Shown piece by piece: positions 7,701 to 15,443 of a stretch of 27,766 nucleotides of DNA (its first letter is position 1; each line of letters opens with the position of its first letter). The translations under genes and the position numbers were made by a program. The DNA lies in the IMG/VR virus record IMGVR_UViG_3300021378_000128, positions 1 to 27,766 of that record; one strand, 5' to 3'. The notes beneath the pieces were generated by a model that searched no databases, was not told the origin of the DNA, and saw only the letters and a list, made by a program, of their open reading frames with translations. This stretch comes from a virus.

Positions 7701-10327
7701 TATCCGCCACCTGCATCGTCATTGTTGCCTTCACTTGTCTCTGCTTCATTTCTTGGACCTACAAAAGTGCCATCGACATCAGTTTTTGTTTCATTGTTTC
7801 CTTCGATTTTGTTACCTTCTCCTTCTTCTGCGTCTGTTTCTCTAGGGTTATCTCCTTTATCTGCTTCAGCATCCGGGAATGTATTTATAACACAAGACAA
7901 CTCTTGTTCAAATCTGCCACCCTGAAATGAACTCATAACTGTTACTACTTTATAACTTACACCTACAATTTTATCTTGTATATAGTCAGGGTATTTAAAG
8001 AACAAAATCGAATCGTTTAAATCTAAGACACCGGTTTTGTCATTATAGTCTACTGCTTCTTTAAAGTCAATTTCTATAAAGACTTGTCCTCCGTTAGCAC
8101 TAACTCTGTAACCATCTTCTCCATAGAATCTTAAATAAGCGGCGTCGGGTCCACTTCGATGTTCTTGCACAAGAAAGTCTGGATCCCCTAATAGTCTGAC
8201 TTTTGCTTCAGCATATGAGTCAGGAGAATACAAACTAGTCACATATTGATTCTGAGTTGCTCTACCTCCACCTACAGCATTCAATGATGGCTCGGGTGTA
8301 TTTTGATTTGGTGCAACAGGTGTCTGCTGACTTCCCCCAGTCCCTGCTCCTGATTCATTGATGTTTGGATTACCTAATACTTCATTATAAAATAAGTTGT
8401 CTAATTTTTGTTCGTATTGTAAAATTTCACTGTTTTCACCTGTATACCAATATGCATATCTTTTGTGAGGTCCATAATATTCTATGCCTGCATTTGTAGC
8501 AATAGAAGTAATAATAGGTGTTTCATATTTTTCTATTCTAAATGTTGTTTTGTAAGCCCAGTCTGCTACTACTGAGTCCCATTTAGCATCAGAGATATTA
8601 GTGGTTACTTTATACCAAGCAACTTTAGTAGCACTATTCGGATCTAAACTTGGTTGTTCTTTTCCTTCTACTTCAGGTGTTGGTTGACTTTTATATACAA
8701 GTTGTAAAGCATCATATATGTATGAACTTCCTTTGAGAACCTCATCAAAGCATTCTATAAAACTAGTATCACTGTTAAAAACAATTCTACGTTTTGCATC
8801 ATCAGCAACTGCCTTTGCGGCAGCCGCATCAGTTGCTTCCATTGTATTTTTAATATTGTCTGTGTACCATTTACTTTTGTCTGTATCTGTAGGTAATATA
8901 AGAGTTGCATCTTTTATGGCGTCAACTCCATCTCCGATATATTCGAGTTCAAATGCGTTTGCAAATTCTTGTGTTTTAGCCTCTTGAACTTTCCAATTTT
9001 CAAATTCATTTAATTGAGTAAAGAGTCCGTCTTCACCCATGAATGCTTCATCGAATGTTCTTCCACCAATTGTTTTAGTAGCATGAATTCTACCTCTCTT
9101 TGTGCCGAATGCTTTACCTGGTGCCAGTGCTACCCCTTTTAAATAATATGTTGTGGCTCCACCTACAATTGTAAATTTAACACTACTAATAGCAATGTCA
9201 TAATAAACTTGAAACAAATCGTTACCAGATGCATTAGGATCAATTGGTCCACCTGAAAATTCTAAGTCTCCGTTTGCAAGATTTCCATTCCCATCATAAC
9301 CAAGAAATTTTACTCCTAATATAAAAAATTGTCTACTTGGATTATTAATTGATCCTTTTCCTGAATAGCCAGAGTCGTTTGAGTATTCTTGTAATGCATC
9401 ACTGGCTTGTTTTAATTTTGTATTAAAAGAAAAACTATATGGTTCTATAACTTCAAATGATACTTCATATATGTTAGTAGAAGATTGTGTTGCTTCTCCT
9501 GAGATTGCTTGTTTTAATTTTAAGTTATCAATATAAAAATCATTATCAAAGCCTGGTGCACGTTGAGATTCATTGTTGTTAATACCTGCAGATTCTGCAA
9601 TAAGATAGGCTCCACCTTTTCCGTCTCCGATAGCAGTTTCTAAGGCGTCAATTTGTCTTCTTCCTGACGCAACAAAGGCATCATATGCATCTGGAGTAAT
9701 CATATATAAACTTAATTGATACGTATAAGATGATAAAGCACCTAGAGGATTTTTTAAACGTCTACCCGGTGCATCTGTACTTCCAGTATTAGCATTTGAT
9801 TGTGCATTCCCTTCACCTTCATTATTAGGACTGCTTGTTGTTTCGGTACCCTCATCTTTTTGTATTTCAGATTCTTGTGCCGCATTAGCATCACTAGTAG
9901 GGCTACTTCCTCCTGATACTTTTTGATCCTCGTCCACTGCATTTTCTCCATCAGATGGCTCATCAGTAGTATCTGGTTCATTTGAAATATCAATAGGTGC
10001 CGCTTCACGTTGAGGATCATCAGCCGGTAATGCGGCTACTTCGGCTAAAATTTCTGATTTTTGTTGATTTAAAACTTTTGTAACTTCTGTAGCGGCAGGC
10101 TCTGGGATATTTGATGCTTGAATAAGTTTATCATCTATAGTGCGAATTTGATTTACAGGTGGGGGTTTACCATTAATTGCAACTCCGGTTACTATGACAT
10201 CATTTTGTCCTTGCCACTCTCTATCAAATCCATAATACTCTGATCGTATTCTAAAGTTAGTAGTTACTGGTGGTGGACCGGGCGATGTTATAACGTCAAT
10301 GTCAGTGTATCTGAAAATTTCAGCCAT
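7700..10327 (-). CDS. Large baseplate hub protein, gp27 position
   Basis: An 875-residue structural protein. Globular parts with NPLGALSSYTYQLSLYMITPD (about 192-212) and NPSRQFFILGVKFLGYDGNG (about 328-347) resemble a virion protein found beside gp5 in marine T4-like phages. The C-terminal globular part ends with strands like GVSYKVVTVMSSFQGGRFEQELS, a pattern seen in gp27/XkdQ-type hub proteins. Three acidic, Asn/Ser/Gly-rich and probably disordered stretches separate or end the domains: about residues 95-190, 655-685 and 820-875. It overlaps the gp53 stop and the gp5 start by TAATG junctions, so the three are translationally coupled. I infer that it fills the hub role of T4 gp27 (391 residues) on which the gp5 spike stands. 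The domain pattern supports this, but I cannot prove homology. Confidence 0.6.
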   Translation of the reverse strand: MAEIFRYTDIDVITSPGPPPVTTNFRIRSEYYGFDREWQGQNDVIVTGVAINGKPPPVNQIRTIDDKLIQASNIPEPAATEVTKVLNQQKSEILAEVAALPADDPQREAAPIDISNEPDTTDEPSDGENAVDEDQKVSGGSSPTSDANAAQESEIQKDEGTETTSSPNNEGEGNAQSNANTGSTDAPGRRLKNPLGALSSYTYQLSLYMITPDAYDAFVASGRRQIDALETAIGDGKGGAYLIAESAGINNNESQRAPGFDNDFYIDNLKLKQAISGEATQSSTNIYEVSFEVIEPYSFSFNTKLKQASDALQEYSNDSGYSGKGSINNPSRQFFILGVKFLGYDGNGNLANGDLEFSGGPIDPNASGNDLFQVYYDIAISSVKFTIVGGATTYYLKGVALAPGKAFGTKRGRIHATKTIGGRTFDEAFMGEDGLFTQLNEFENWKVQEAKTQEFANAFELEYIGDGVDAIKDATLILPTDTDKSKWYTDNIKNTMEATDAAAAKAVADDAKRRIVFNSDTSFIECFDEVLKGSSYIYDALQLVYKSQPTPEVEGKEQPSLDPNSATKVAWYKVTTNISDAKWDSVVADWAYKTTFRIEKYETPIITSIATNAGIEYYGPHKRYAYWYTGENSEILQYEQKLDNLFYNEVLGNPNINESGAGTGGSQQTPVAPNQNTPEPSLNAVGGGRATQNQYVTSLYSPDSYAEAKVRLLGDPDFLVQEHRSGPDAAYLRFYGEDGYRVSANGGQVFIEIDFKEAVDYNDKTGVLDLNDSILFFKYPDYIQDKIVGVSYKVVTVMSSFQGGRFEQELSCVINTFPDAEADKGDNPRETDAEEGEGNKIEGNNETKTDVDGTFVGPRNEAETSEGNNDDAGGG

Positions 10328-10644
10328 TAGATACCCAAGATACGTTTAAGAGTGTCCATTCTAGGAACAAATATATTTACACCTGTTTTAAAATTAAAGT
10401 AAGGATCTGGTCCTAATTGATTAGGGTTGCGTGATGCAAACACCCACCATAAACGTGAGTCGTTGTATAAGTCTTGTGCTAACATGTCAGGTCTAAATTC
10501 ATATTGAGGTGTAATCGTAAAAGAGGCATCTGATGCATCTCTTGGTATTGCTGTGTATGGCTCCATTACATCTAAATATTGACCTTCGATTAATCCTGTT
10601 CTGCTGTACGGACTTGTTTTTGGATATATATTATTAGTAGCCAT
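10327..10644 (-). CDS. 53: Baseplate wedge protein gp53
   Basis: A 105-residue protein. The conserved core YEFRPDMLAQDLYNDSRLWW, followed by VFASRNPN and ...GVNIFVPRMDTLKRILGI, matches gp53 of T4-like phages, including the LysM-like end. In T4, gp53 joins wedges around the hub during baseplate assembly. I place the start at the ATG at 10644, which shares its A with the gp48-like stop (TAATG). A TTG two codons upstream is in frame but would lose this overlap, which recurs at the next two junctions. T4 gp53 is 196 residues, so this is a short form, as I recall for marine relatives. Confidence 0.85.
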   Translation of the reverse strand: MATNNIYPKTSPYSRTGLIEGQYLDVMEPYTAIPRDASDASFTITPQYEFRPDMLAQDLYNDSRLWWVFASRNPNQLGPDPYFNFKTGVNIFVPRMDTLKRILGI

Positions 10645-11438
10645 TACCAAATACCCGGAACGTTTGCATTTTGTGAACCACGTAGTAGTTTGCCAGTTGC
10701 ATAATCTTTAAGACTAAAGTTATTACTAATTTGATTTCTGCTAATAACTGGAATACATGTGATTGTCATTGTAATCTTTGTAGGTACGTATGTAATTGGT
10801 ATTTCACTGTCTTTTGATGCAAAAGATGGGGGAGGTCTTTCTCCTCCTGGTCTTAACTGTCCGCCTATTAATGAAAAATCACCGCTCTTATCACTCGCAG
10901 TACTTGTTGCTCTAATATAATCTACGTTATTAGGTAAGTTATATGCAAAACTAGTTACAGCAACAGGGTGTTGATCTAATTGAAATGAGCCTAATCCATA
11001 AAAATAACCTAATGGAGGAGGAGTACCTTTTGTTGGGTCTTCATCTTGTCCATAAAACATTTTAGTCATTGTCTTAAAAAATTGTATACATGCTAATACA
11101 TAGTTTGCTTCTTTTGTATCCTGTGCTGTGAAGTCAGCAGTGACTGAGATTGCTTCAACAGAACTATTCATATATTGTTGAATTTTATAGTTAGAGTGAG
11201 TTGGAAGTACACCATCATAGTTTGCTACATAACTAGTGTTTACTGTAGGTGTATATGGAAAGACTACACCGTCAGTTTCTGCTAAGGGTGCAAGAATTCC
11301 AGGTGTCGTTCCTTTATAAAGGTAGTTTGCAGTTTCTGCTAATGCTAAACGTACTCTCCAATCTTGTCCAATTGCTACCTGATCAGAGTTAGTGGCGCCT
11401 TCTCCCGCTTCGATTGCGTTATTGTTTACTTCAGGCAT
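10644..11438 (-). CDS. 48: Baseplate tail-tube cap/initiator, gp48-like
   Basis: A 264-residue protein, first gene of the minus-strand baseplate operon. It contains a central YVLACIQFFKTMTKMFYGQD segment (about residues 129-148), followed by GTPPPLGYFYGLGSF and a beta-rich HPVAVTSFAYNLPNNVDYIR stretch. I recall these from marine T4-like proteins labelled gp48, which in T4 caps the baseplate hub and nucleates tail-tube assembly. The neighbours gp53 and the hub genes support a baseplate role. A GGAG ribosome binding site lies 8 nt before the ATG. gp54 is the main alternative, since the two T4 proteins have related jobs; no separate gp54 candidate is visible nearby. Confidence 0.65.
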   Translation of the reverse strand: MPEVNNNAIEAGEGATNSDQVAIGQDWRVRLALAETANYLYKGTTPGILAPLAETDGVVFPYTPTVNTSYVANYDGVLPTHSNYKIQQYMNSSVEAISVTADFTAQDTKEANYVLACIQFFKTMTKMFYGQDEDPTKGTPPPLGYFYGLGSFQLDQHPVAVTSFAYNLPNNVDYIRATSTASDKSGDFSLIGGQLRPGGERPPPSFASKDSEIPITYVPTKITMTITCIPVISRNQISNNFSLKDYATGKLLRGSQNANVPGIW

Positions 11439-11477
11439 TTATATTTCTCCAAATATTTCCCAAGACTTATCTATTTG

Positions 11478-11485
11478 TATAAATA
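11478..11485 (+). promoter_or_regulatory. Late promoter core TATAAATA (plus strand)
   Basis: An exact TATAAATA on the plus strand in the divergent gp48/gp55 gap, about 137 nt before gp55. It could give late transcription of gp55 and the downstream recombination genes. It faces the opposite-strand motif at 11502-11509. Confidence 0.5.
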
Positions 11486-11501
11486 GTCATCTCACATGAT
11501 A

Positions 11502-11509
11502 TATTTATC
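11502..11509 (-). promoter_or_regulatory. Late promoter motif GATAAATA for the baseplate operon
   Basis: GATAAATA on the minus strand, 63 nt before the gp48-like ATG at 11438. It is the best candidate to start the gp48-gp53-hub-gp5 transcript. It lies face to face with TATAAATA at 11478-11485, so transcripts from the two would overlap at their 5' ends. Confidence 0.55.
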
Positions 11510-11543
11510 TATTACAAAAACCGTCAAATTTTACCCGATACAC

Positions 11544-11572
11544 TTGCATTCGGTTAAAAGTTGTTGTATACT
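11544..11572 (+). promoter_or_regulatory. sigma70-type early promoter for gp55
   Basis: A -35 box TTGCAT (11544-11549) and a -10 box TATACT (11567-11572) are separated by exactly 17 nt. Transcription would start near 11579, giving a roughly 44-nt leader that contains a TCGAC/GTCGA inverted repeat (5-bp arms, about 11580-11598) and the AGAGGA ribosome binding site (11611-11616). This suggests host polymerase makes gp55 early, before gp55-dependent transcription. Confidence 0.8.
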
Positions 11573-11622
11573 AGATATATCGACTCCACACTTGTCGAAC
11601 TAACTTAAATAGAGGATTATGA

Positions 11623-12576
11623 ATGCCAGCACCGCGAAAAACAACTAATTACCTAAACAATAAGGATATTCTTAAAGAGATCCATAAAAGCAAAACATCT
11701 TACTGCTACTTCACTAAGAAAGATTATCATCAGTTTGATTTAATTACTGACCTTGATCTTGCTACTGAAGGACAAAGTGGTATAGAAAAGAGTCTAGCCT
11801 GGGCAGTTAAGCCTGAACAGATTCAACAAGCAAAAGAAAACAAAGCCGCTAGACTCTCAGCAGAGCAAGGGTTGACTGGTAAGAACAAAATTGACCCAGC
11901 AACTATTGAGACTGACGGTCTAATGTTTAGAGTTATGACTTGGGATCATATTCCTGTTGCTCAAAAGCAACCTAGAAAAGTTGTTAAGAAAAAGAAAGCG
12001 GTTGACATTATTGATTTTGAAGATGATCTAAGTGCAAACAAAGATTTATTTGCAGATATTGAGGATAAGAAGACTAAGAAAGAAGTACAAGATTTAGTTC
12101 ATGTAAAAGTTAACTTCCCTCCTTTTCAGCACTATCGTTTAGATGCTGAAACAATGTCTACTCCTTTAGTTGGCAAATCACATTGGAAAGGTGGATTAAA
12201 GACAGGCAAGTTTACTGCAACAGACGGTGCAATTACAGATAAATTAGCACGTATGTATATTATGTTGTGTGAAAAGTATGCTATGAAGTTTAACTGGCGT
12301 GGCTACACATACAATGATGAAATGAGACAAAGTGCTATACTTCAATTAACTTATGTAGGCTTAAGATTTAACGAAGCCAAATCAGCAAATCCGTTCGCAT
12401 ACTATACTGCGGCAATCACAAATAGTTTCTGTAGAGTTCTCAACTCTGAAAAACGCAACCAAAATATCAGAGACGATATTTTAGAAATGAATGGGTTAAA
12501 TCCTTCATTCACTCGTCAAATGAAAGACTACAACGGTCTAGGTTACGAAAAGAAAACAGAAGCATACTCTGAATAA
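11623..12576 (+). CDS. 55: Late-transcription sigma factor gp55
   Basis: A 317-residue protein. The C-terminal part from about residue 185 matches gp55: LARMYIMLCEKYAMKFNWRG, then YTYNDEMRQSAILQLTYVGL, then ...NPFAYYTAAITNSFCRVLNSEKRNQNIRDDIL. This is the sigma region-2-like core that binds RNA polymerase and recognises TATAAATA late promoters. T4 gp55 is only 185 residues. Here about 150 N-terminal residues are added, with a basic patch (VVKKKKAV, about 122-129) followed by an acidic stretch. I chose the ATG at 11623 because AGAGGA lies 6 nt upstream; an out-of-frame ATG at 11619 is only 2 nt from it. The match to eight TATAAATA-like motifs in this window fits the assignment. Confidence 0.92.
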   Translation: MPAPRKTTNYLNNKDILKEIHKSKTSYCYFTKKDYHQFDLITDLDLATEGQSGIEKSLAWAVKPEQIQQAKENKAARLSAEQGLTGKNKIDPATIETDGLMFRVMTWDHIPVAQKQPRKVVKKKKAVDIIDFEDDLSANKDLFADIEDKKTKKEVQDLVHVKVNFPPFQHYRLDAETMSTPLVGKSHWKGGLKTGKFTATDGAITDKLARMYIMLCEKYAMKFNWRGYTYNDEMRQSAILQLTYVGLRFNEAKSANPFAYYTAAITNSFCRVLNSEKRNQNIRDDILEMNGLNPSFTRQMKDYNGLGYEKKTEAYSE

Positions 12577-12583
12577 TACTTTC

Positions 12584-12618
12584 GGGCAAACAAGGCATCC
12601 AAATGTCTTGCTTTGCCT
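12584..12618 (+). terminator. Strong hairpin between gp55 and gp47
   Basis: GGCAAA (12585-12590) pairs with TTTGCC (12612-12617). After one bulged C, the stem continues for 8 more base pairs with one G-U and closes on a CCAA loop. No T run follows, so a simple rho-independent terminator is not assured. The right arm overlaps the -35 box of the gp47 promoter. Confidence 0.5.
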
Positions 12619-12636
12619 ACCTTTGTCATGTATAAT
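12608..12636 (+). promoter_or_regulatory. sigma70-type promoter for gp47-gp46 operon
   Basis: The -35 box TTGCTT (12608-12613), a 17-nt spacer and a consensus -10 box TATAAT (12631-12636) lie just before gp47. Transcription would start near 12643, about 20 nt before the ATG. It should drive gp47, gp46, the radical SAM gene and the nuclease gene as one early unit. Confidence 0.82.
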
Positions 12637-12663
12637 AGATGTTGAATACTGGGAAAACTAATT

Positions 12664-13680
12664 ATGAGTAATCTTTTTAAGAAAGCGGCTGTATTCACAG
12701 ATATACATTTCGGTATGAAAAGCAATAGCATTCAACATAACCGAGATTGTAGTGATTTTGTGGATTGGTTCATTGAGAAATCAAAAGAAGAAGGATGTGA
12801 AACGTGTTTGTTCTTAGGTGATTGGAATCATCATAGAGCAAGTATCAATATGCACACCTTACAGTTCGGACTCAATGCATTAGAGAAACTAAATGATGCG
12901 TTTGAGAAAGTCTACTTCATTACAGGCAACCACGATCTTTATTATAGAGACAAACGTGATATTCATTCAGTCGAATGGGCTAAACATCTAAAGAATGTAG
13001 TCATTGTCGATCACTTTATCGAAGAAGGCAACTGTGTTATTGCTCCATGGTTGTGTGGTGATGATTATAAACTACTTAAAAAGAAGAAAGGCAAATATCT
13101 TTTTGCTCATTTAGAGTTGCCATACTTCTATATGAATGCTATGATAGAAATGCCCGATCACGGTGAAACAAATGCAGATCATTTAGGACACTTTGATAAA
13201 GTATTCTCAGGTCACTTTCACAAACGTCAAGCAAAAAAGAATATTTGGTATATGGGTAATGCATTCCCGCACAACTACGCAGATGCAGGCGATGATGCTA
13301 GAGGCATGATGGTATTAGAATGGGACGAAGAGCCAGAATTTCACTCATGGCCCAATCAACCTGTATATAGAGTATACAAATTAAGTGAAGTATTAGATAA
13401 CCCAGAAGGGTTGTTAATTAAGAATGCTCATGTTAGAGTACATTTAGATATCGATATATCTTATGAAGAATCTAACTTTATAAGAGAACAATTGATACCA
13501 GAATATCAATTACGAGAAATGTCATTGATACCTGTTAAGTCTGATGAACATGCACAAGACTTAGCACCCGGTGAGATATCATTTGAAAGTGTTGATTCAA
13601 TTATTATTGAACAAATTAAAAACATAGAATCTGATTTCTATGACAAAAGTGTACTATTGGAGATTTATCAGTCTATATGA
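12664..13680 (+). CDS. 47: Recombination endonuclease subunit gp47 (Mre11/SbcD-type)
   Basis: A 338-residue metallophosphoesterase-type nuclease, partner of gp46 in the Mre11-Rad50-like complex that resects DNA ends for recombination-dependent replication and, in T4, host DNA breakdown. Metal-binding motifs appear in order: TDIHFG (D13, H15), FLGDWNHH (D53), ITGNHD (N89, H90), LFAHLELP and SGHFHKR. The length is that of T4 gp47 (339 residues). Its last bases overlap gp46 in an ATGA junction, so the two subunits are translationally coupled, as expected for a complex. The assignment is secure. Confidence 0.95.
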   Translation: MSNLFKKAAVFTDIHFGMKSNSIQHNRDCSDFVDWFIEKSKEEGCETCLFLGDWNHHRASINMHTLQFGLNALEKLNDAFEKVYFITGNHDLYYRDKRDIHSVEWAKHLKNVVIVDHFIEEGNCVIAPWLCGDDYKLLKKKKGKYLFAHLELPYFYMNAMIEMPDHGETNADHLGHFDKVFSGHFHKRQAKKNIWYMGNAFPHNYADAGDDARGMMVLEWDEEPEFHSWPNQPVYRVYKLSEVLDNPEGLLIKNAHVRVHLDIDISYEESNFIREQLIPEYQLREMSLIPVKSDEHAQDLAPGEISFESVDSIIIEQIKNIESDFYDKSVLLEIYQSI

Positions 13681-15443
13681 TCAATTTAAAACATGTAACT
13701 CTCAGAAACTTCTTAAGTGTAGGATCAGTTACTCAAGCAATTGACTTACAAAACGAAGAACTTACATTAATCTTAGGTGATAACTTAGACTTAGGTGGAG
13801 ACGGTGCTAGAAATGGTACTGGTAAGACTACTATTATACAAGCAATCAGTTATGCATTGTATGGTGTCCCACTTAACAATATCAAACAAAACAATTTAAT
13901 CAATAGAACAAACGGCAAAGGCATGATGGTCACATTAGACTTTGAGGCTAATGGTGTTGAGTATCGTATTGAACGTGGTCGTAAGCCCAATGGCATGAAG
14001 TTCTTTATTAACGGAACAGAAGAAGAAGATAACGAAGCACAGGGCGAGAATAAAGAAACACAACAAGTTATCGAAGAAATTATAGGCATGTCTTCAGTGA
14101 TGTTTAGAAACATTGTTGTACTTAATACATACAGTCAGCCCTTCTTAAGCATGACACAAGGACAGCAACGTGATATTATTGAACAGTTGCTTGGAATAAC
14201 GTTGTTATCAGAGAAAGCAGAAAAGATTAAGATAACAATTAAGAATAACAAAGAAGAAATTCAACAAGAAGAATTCAAAGTCCAAGCAATAGAAGAAGCA
14301 AACAAAAGAATTGAAGAACAAATAGATAGTCTTAAAAAGAGAGCAAGACTATGGGATAACAAGACAGCAGAAGACATTAACACGTTAAAAAATCAAATTA
14401 AAAGACTAGAAGAATTAGATATTGACGCCGAATTACTTGGACACAAGCAACTAATTGTATACAATGCTTTAGTTAAGGATCATGCAGATATCGACAAATT
14501 GATTACTAGAACTAATAATGATGTTAACCGAGAAGCAAAGGCTGTTAGCAAGTTTGAGAAAGAATTAGAGATATTAAAACAGAACAAATGTCACACTTGT
14601 GGGCAAGACTTCCATGATGACGTACATACACAAGTGTTAGCAGACAAAGAAGAAAGTTTAGTAGAACATACTAATCACTTAACCGAACTAGCAGAAGTAC
14701 AAGTAGAATTAGAGCAAGAAAAGAATTCATTGTTTGAAATAGGGGAACGTCCTAATTTGTTTTATCAATCAGAAACAGAGGCGATTGAACACAAAAACAA
14801 GATCAAAGACCTTAAGGGGCAAGTGTCTCGTAAAGAGTCTGACGAAAATCCTTATACAGATCAAATACTTGAAATGGAAGAAAGTGCATTACAAGAAGCC
14901 AATTTTGACAAAATAAACGAGTTGTCACGTTTAGGTGACCATCAGAAGTTCTTATTAGACCTTCTTACAAGCAAAGATTCATTTGTGCGTAAAAAGATTA
15001 TTGATCAAAACTTGTCTTATCTAAACTCACGTTTAACAAATTACTTAGACAAGATGGGTCTCCCTCATCAAGTTGTCTTCCAAAATGATTTAACTGTAGA
15101 AATTACAGAGTTGGGTAGAGAACTAGACTTTGATAACTTATCTAGGGGAGAACGTAACAGATTAATCTTAGGACTATCGTTTGCATTCAGAGATGTCTGG
15201 GAAAACTTATACTTCCCAATCAATACATTGTTTATTGACGAGTTGATTGACTCAGGACTTGACACAATCGGTGTTGAAAATGCAATGGCTATTCTTAAAG
15301 ATATGACACGTAGACGTAACAAGTCTGTTTGGTTAGTATCACACAGAGAAGAATTAGCAGGTAGAGTTGCTAGTGTATTACAAGTTATTAAAGAGAACGG
15401 ATTTACAACATACAACTCGACAAGGGAGTTGGAGGAGTTGTGA
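13677..15443 (+). CDS. 46: Recombination endonuclease subunit gp46 (Rad50/SbcC-type ATPase)
   Basis: A 588-residue SMC-like ATPase, close to T4 gp46 (560). It has an N-terminal Walker A (GARNGTGKTT, about residues 43-52), a long charged coiled-coil arm, a zinc hook CHTC (C305, C308), a second coil, the ABC signature LSRGE (about 488-492), Walker B LFIDEL (about 518-523) and a switch histidine in LVSHREE (H556). Together with gp47 it forms the end-resecting nuclease. Overlapping junctions on both sides (ATGA with gp47; GTGA with the radical SAM gene) place it in one operon. All key residues are present. Confidence 0.95.
   Translation: MINLKHVTLRNFLSVGSVTQAIDLQNEELTLILGDNLDLGGDGARNGTGKTTIIQAISYALYGVPLNNIKQNNLINRTNGKGMMVTLDFEANGVEYRIERGRKPNGMKFFINGTEEEDNEAQGENKETQQVIEEIIGMSSVMFRNIVVLNTYSQPFLSMTQGQQRDIIEQLLGITLLSEKAEKIKITIKNNKEEIQQEEFKVQAIEEANKRIEEQIDSLKKRARLWDNKTAEDINTLKNQIKRLEELDIDAELLGHKQLIVYNALVKDHADIDKLITRTNNDVNREAKAVSKFEKELEILKQNKCHTCGQDFHDDVHTQVLADKEESLVEHTNHLTELAEVQVELEQEKNSLFEIGERPNLFYQSETEAIEHKNKIKDLKGQVSRKESDENPYTDQILEMEESALQEANFDKINELSRLGDHQKFLLDLLTSKDSFVRKKIIDQNLSYLNSRLTNYLDKMGLPHQVVFQNDLTVEITELGRELDFDNLSRGERNRLILGLSFAFRDVWENLYFPINTLFIDELIDSGLDTIGVENAMAILKDMTRRRNKSVWLVSHREELAGRVASVLQVIKENGFTTYNSTRELEEL

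Noticed and set aside
10644-10650. TTG start for gp53 two codons upstream
   Set aside because: The ATG at 10644 forms a TAATG overlap with the preceding stop, the same junction as at the next two genes, so it is the better start.
11619-11648. Nine-residue out-of-frame upstream ORF overlapping the gp55 start
   Set aside because: The ATG is only 2 nt from the ribosome binding site, too close for efficient initiation, while the gp55 ATG has a 6-nt spacing. Probably chance.
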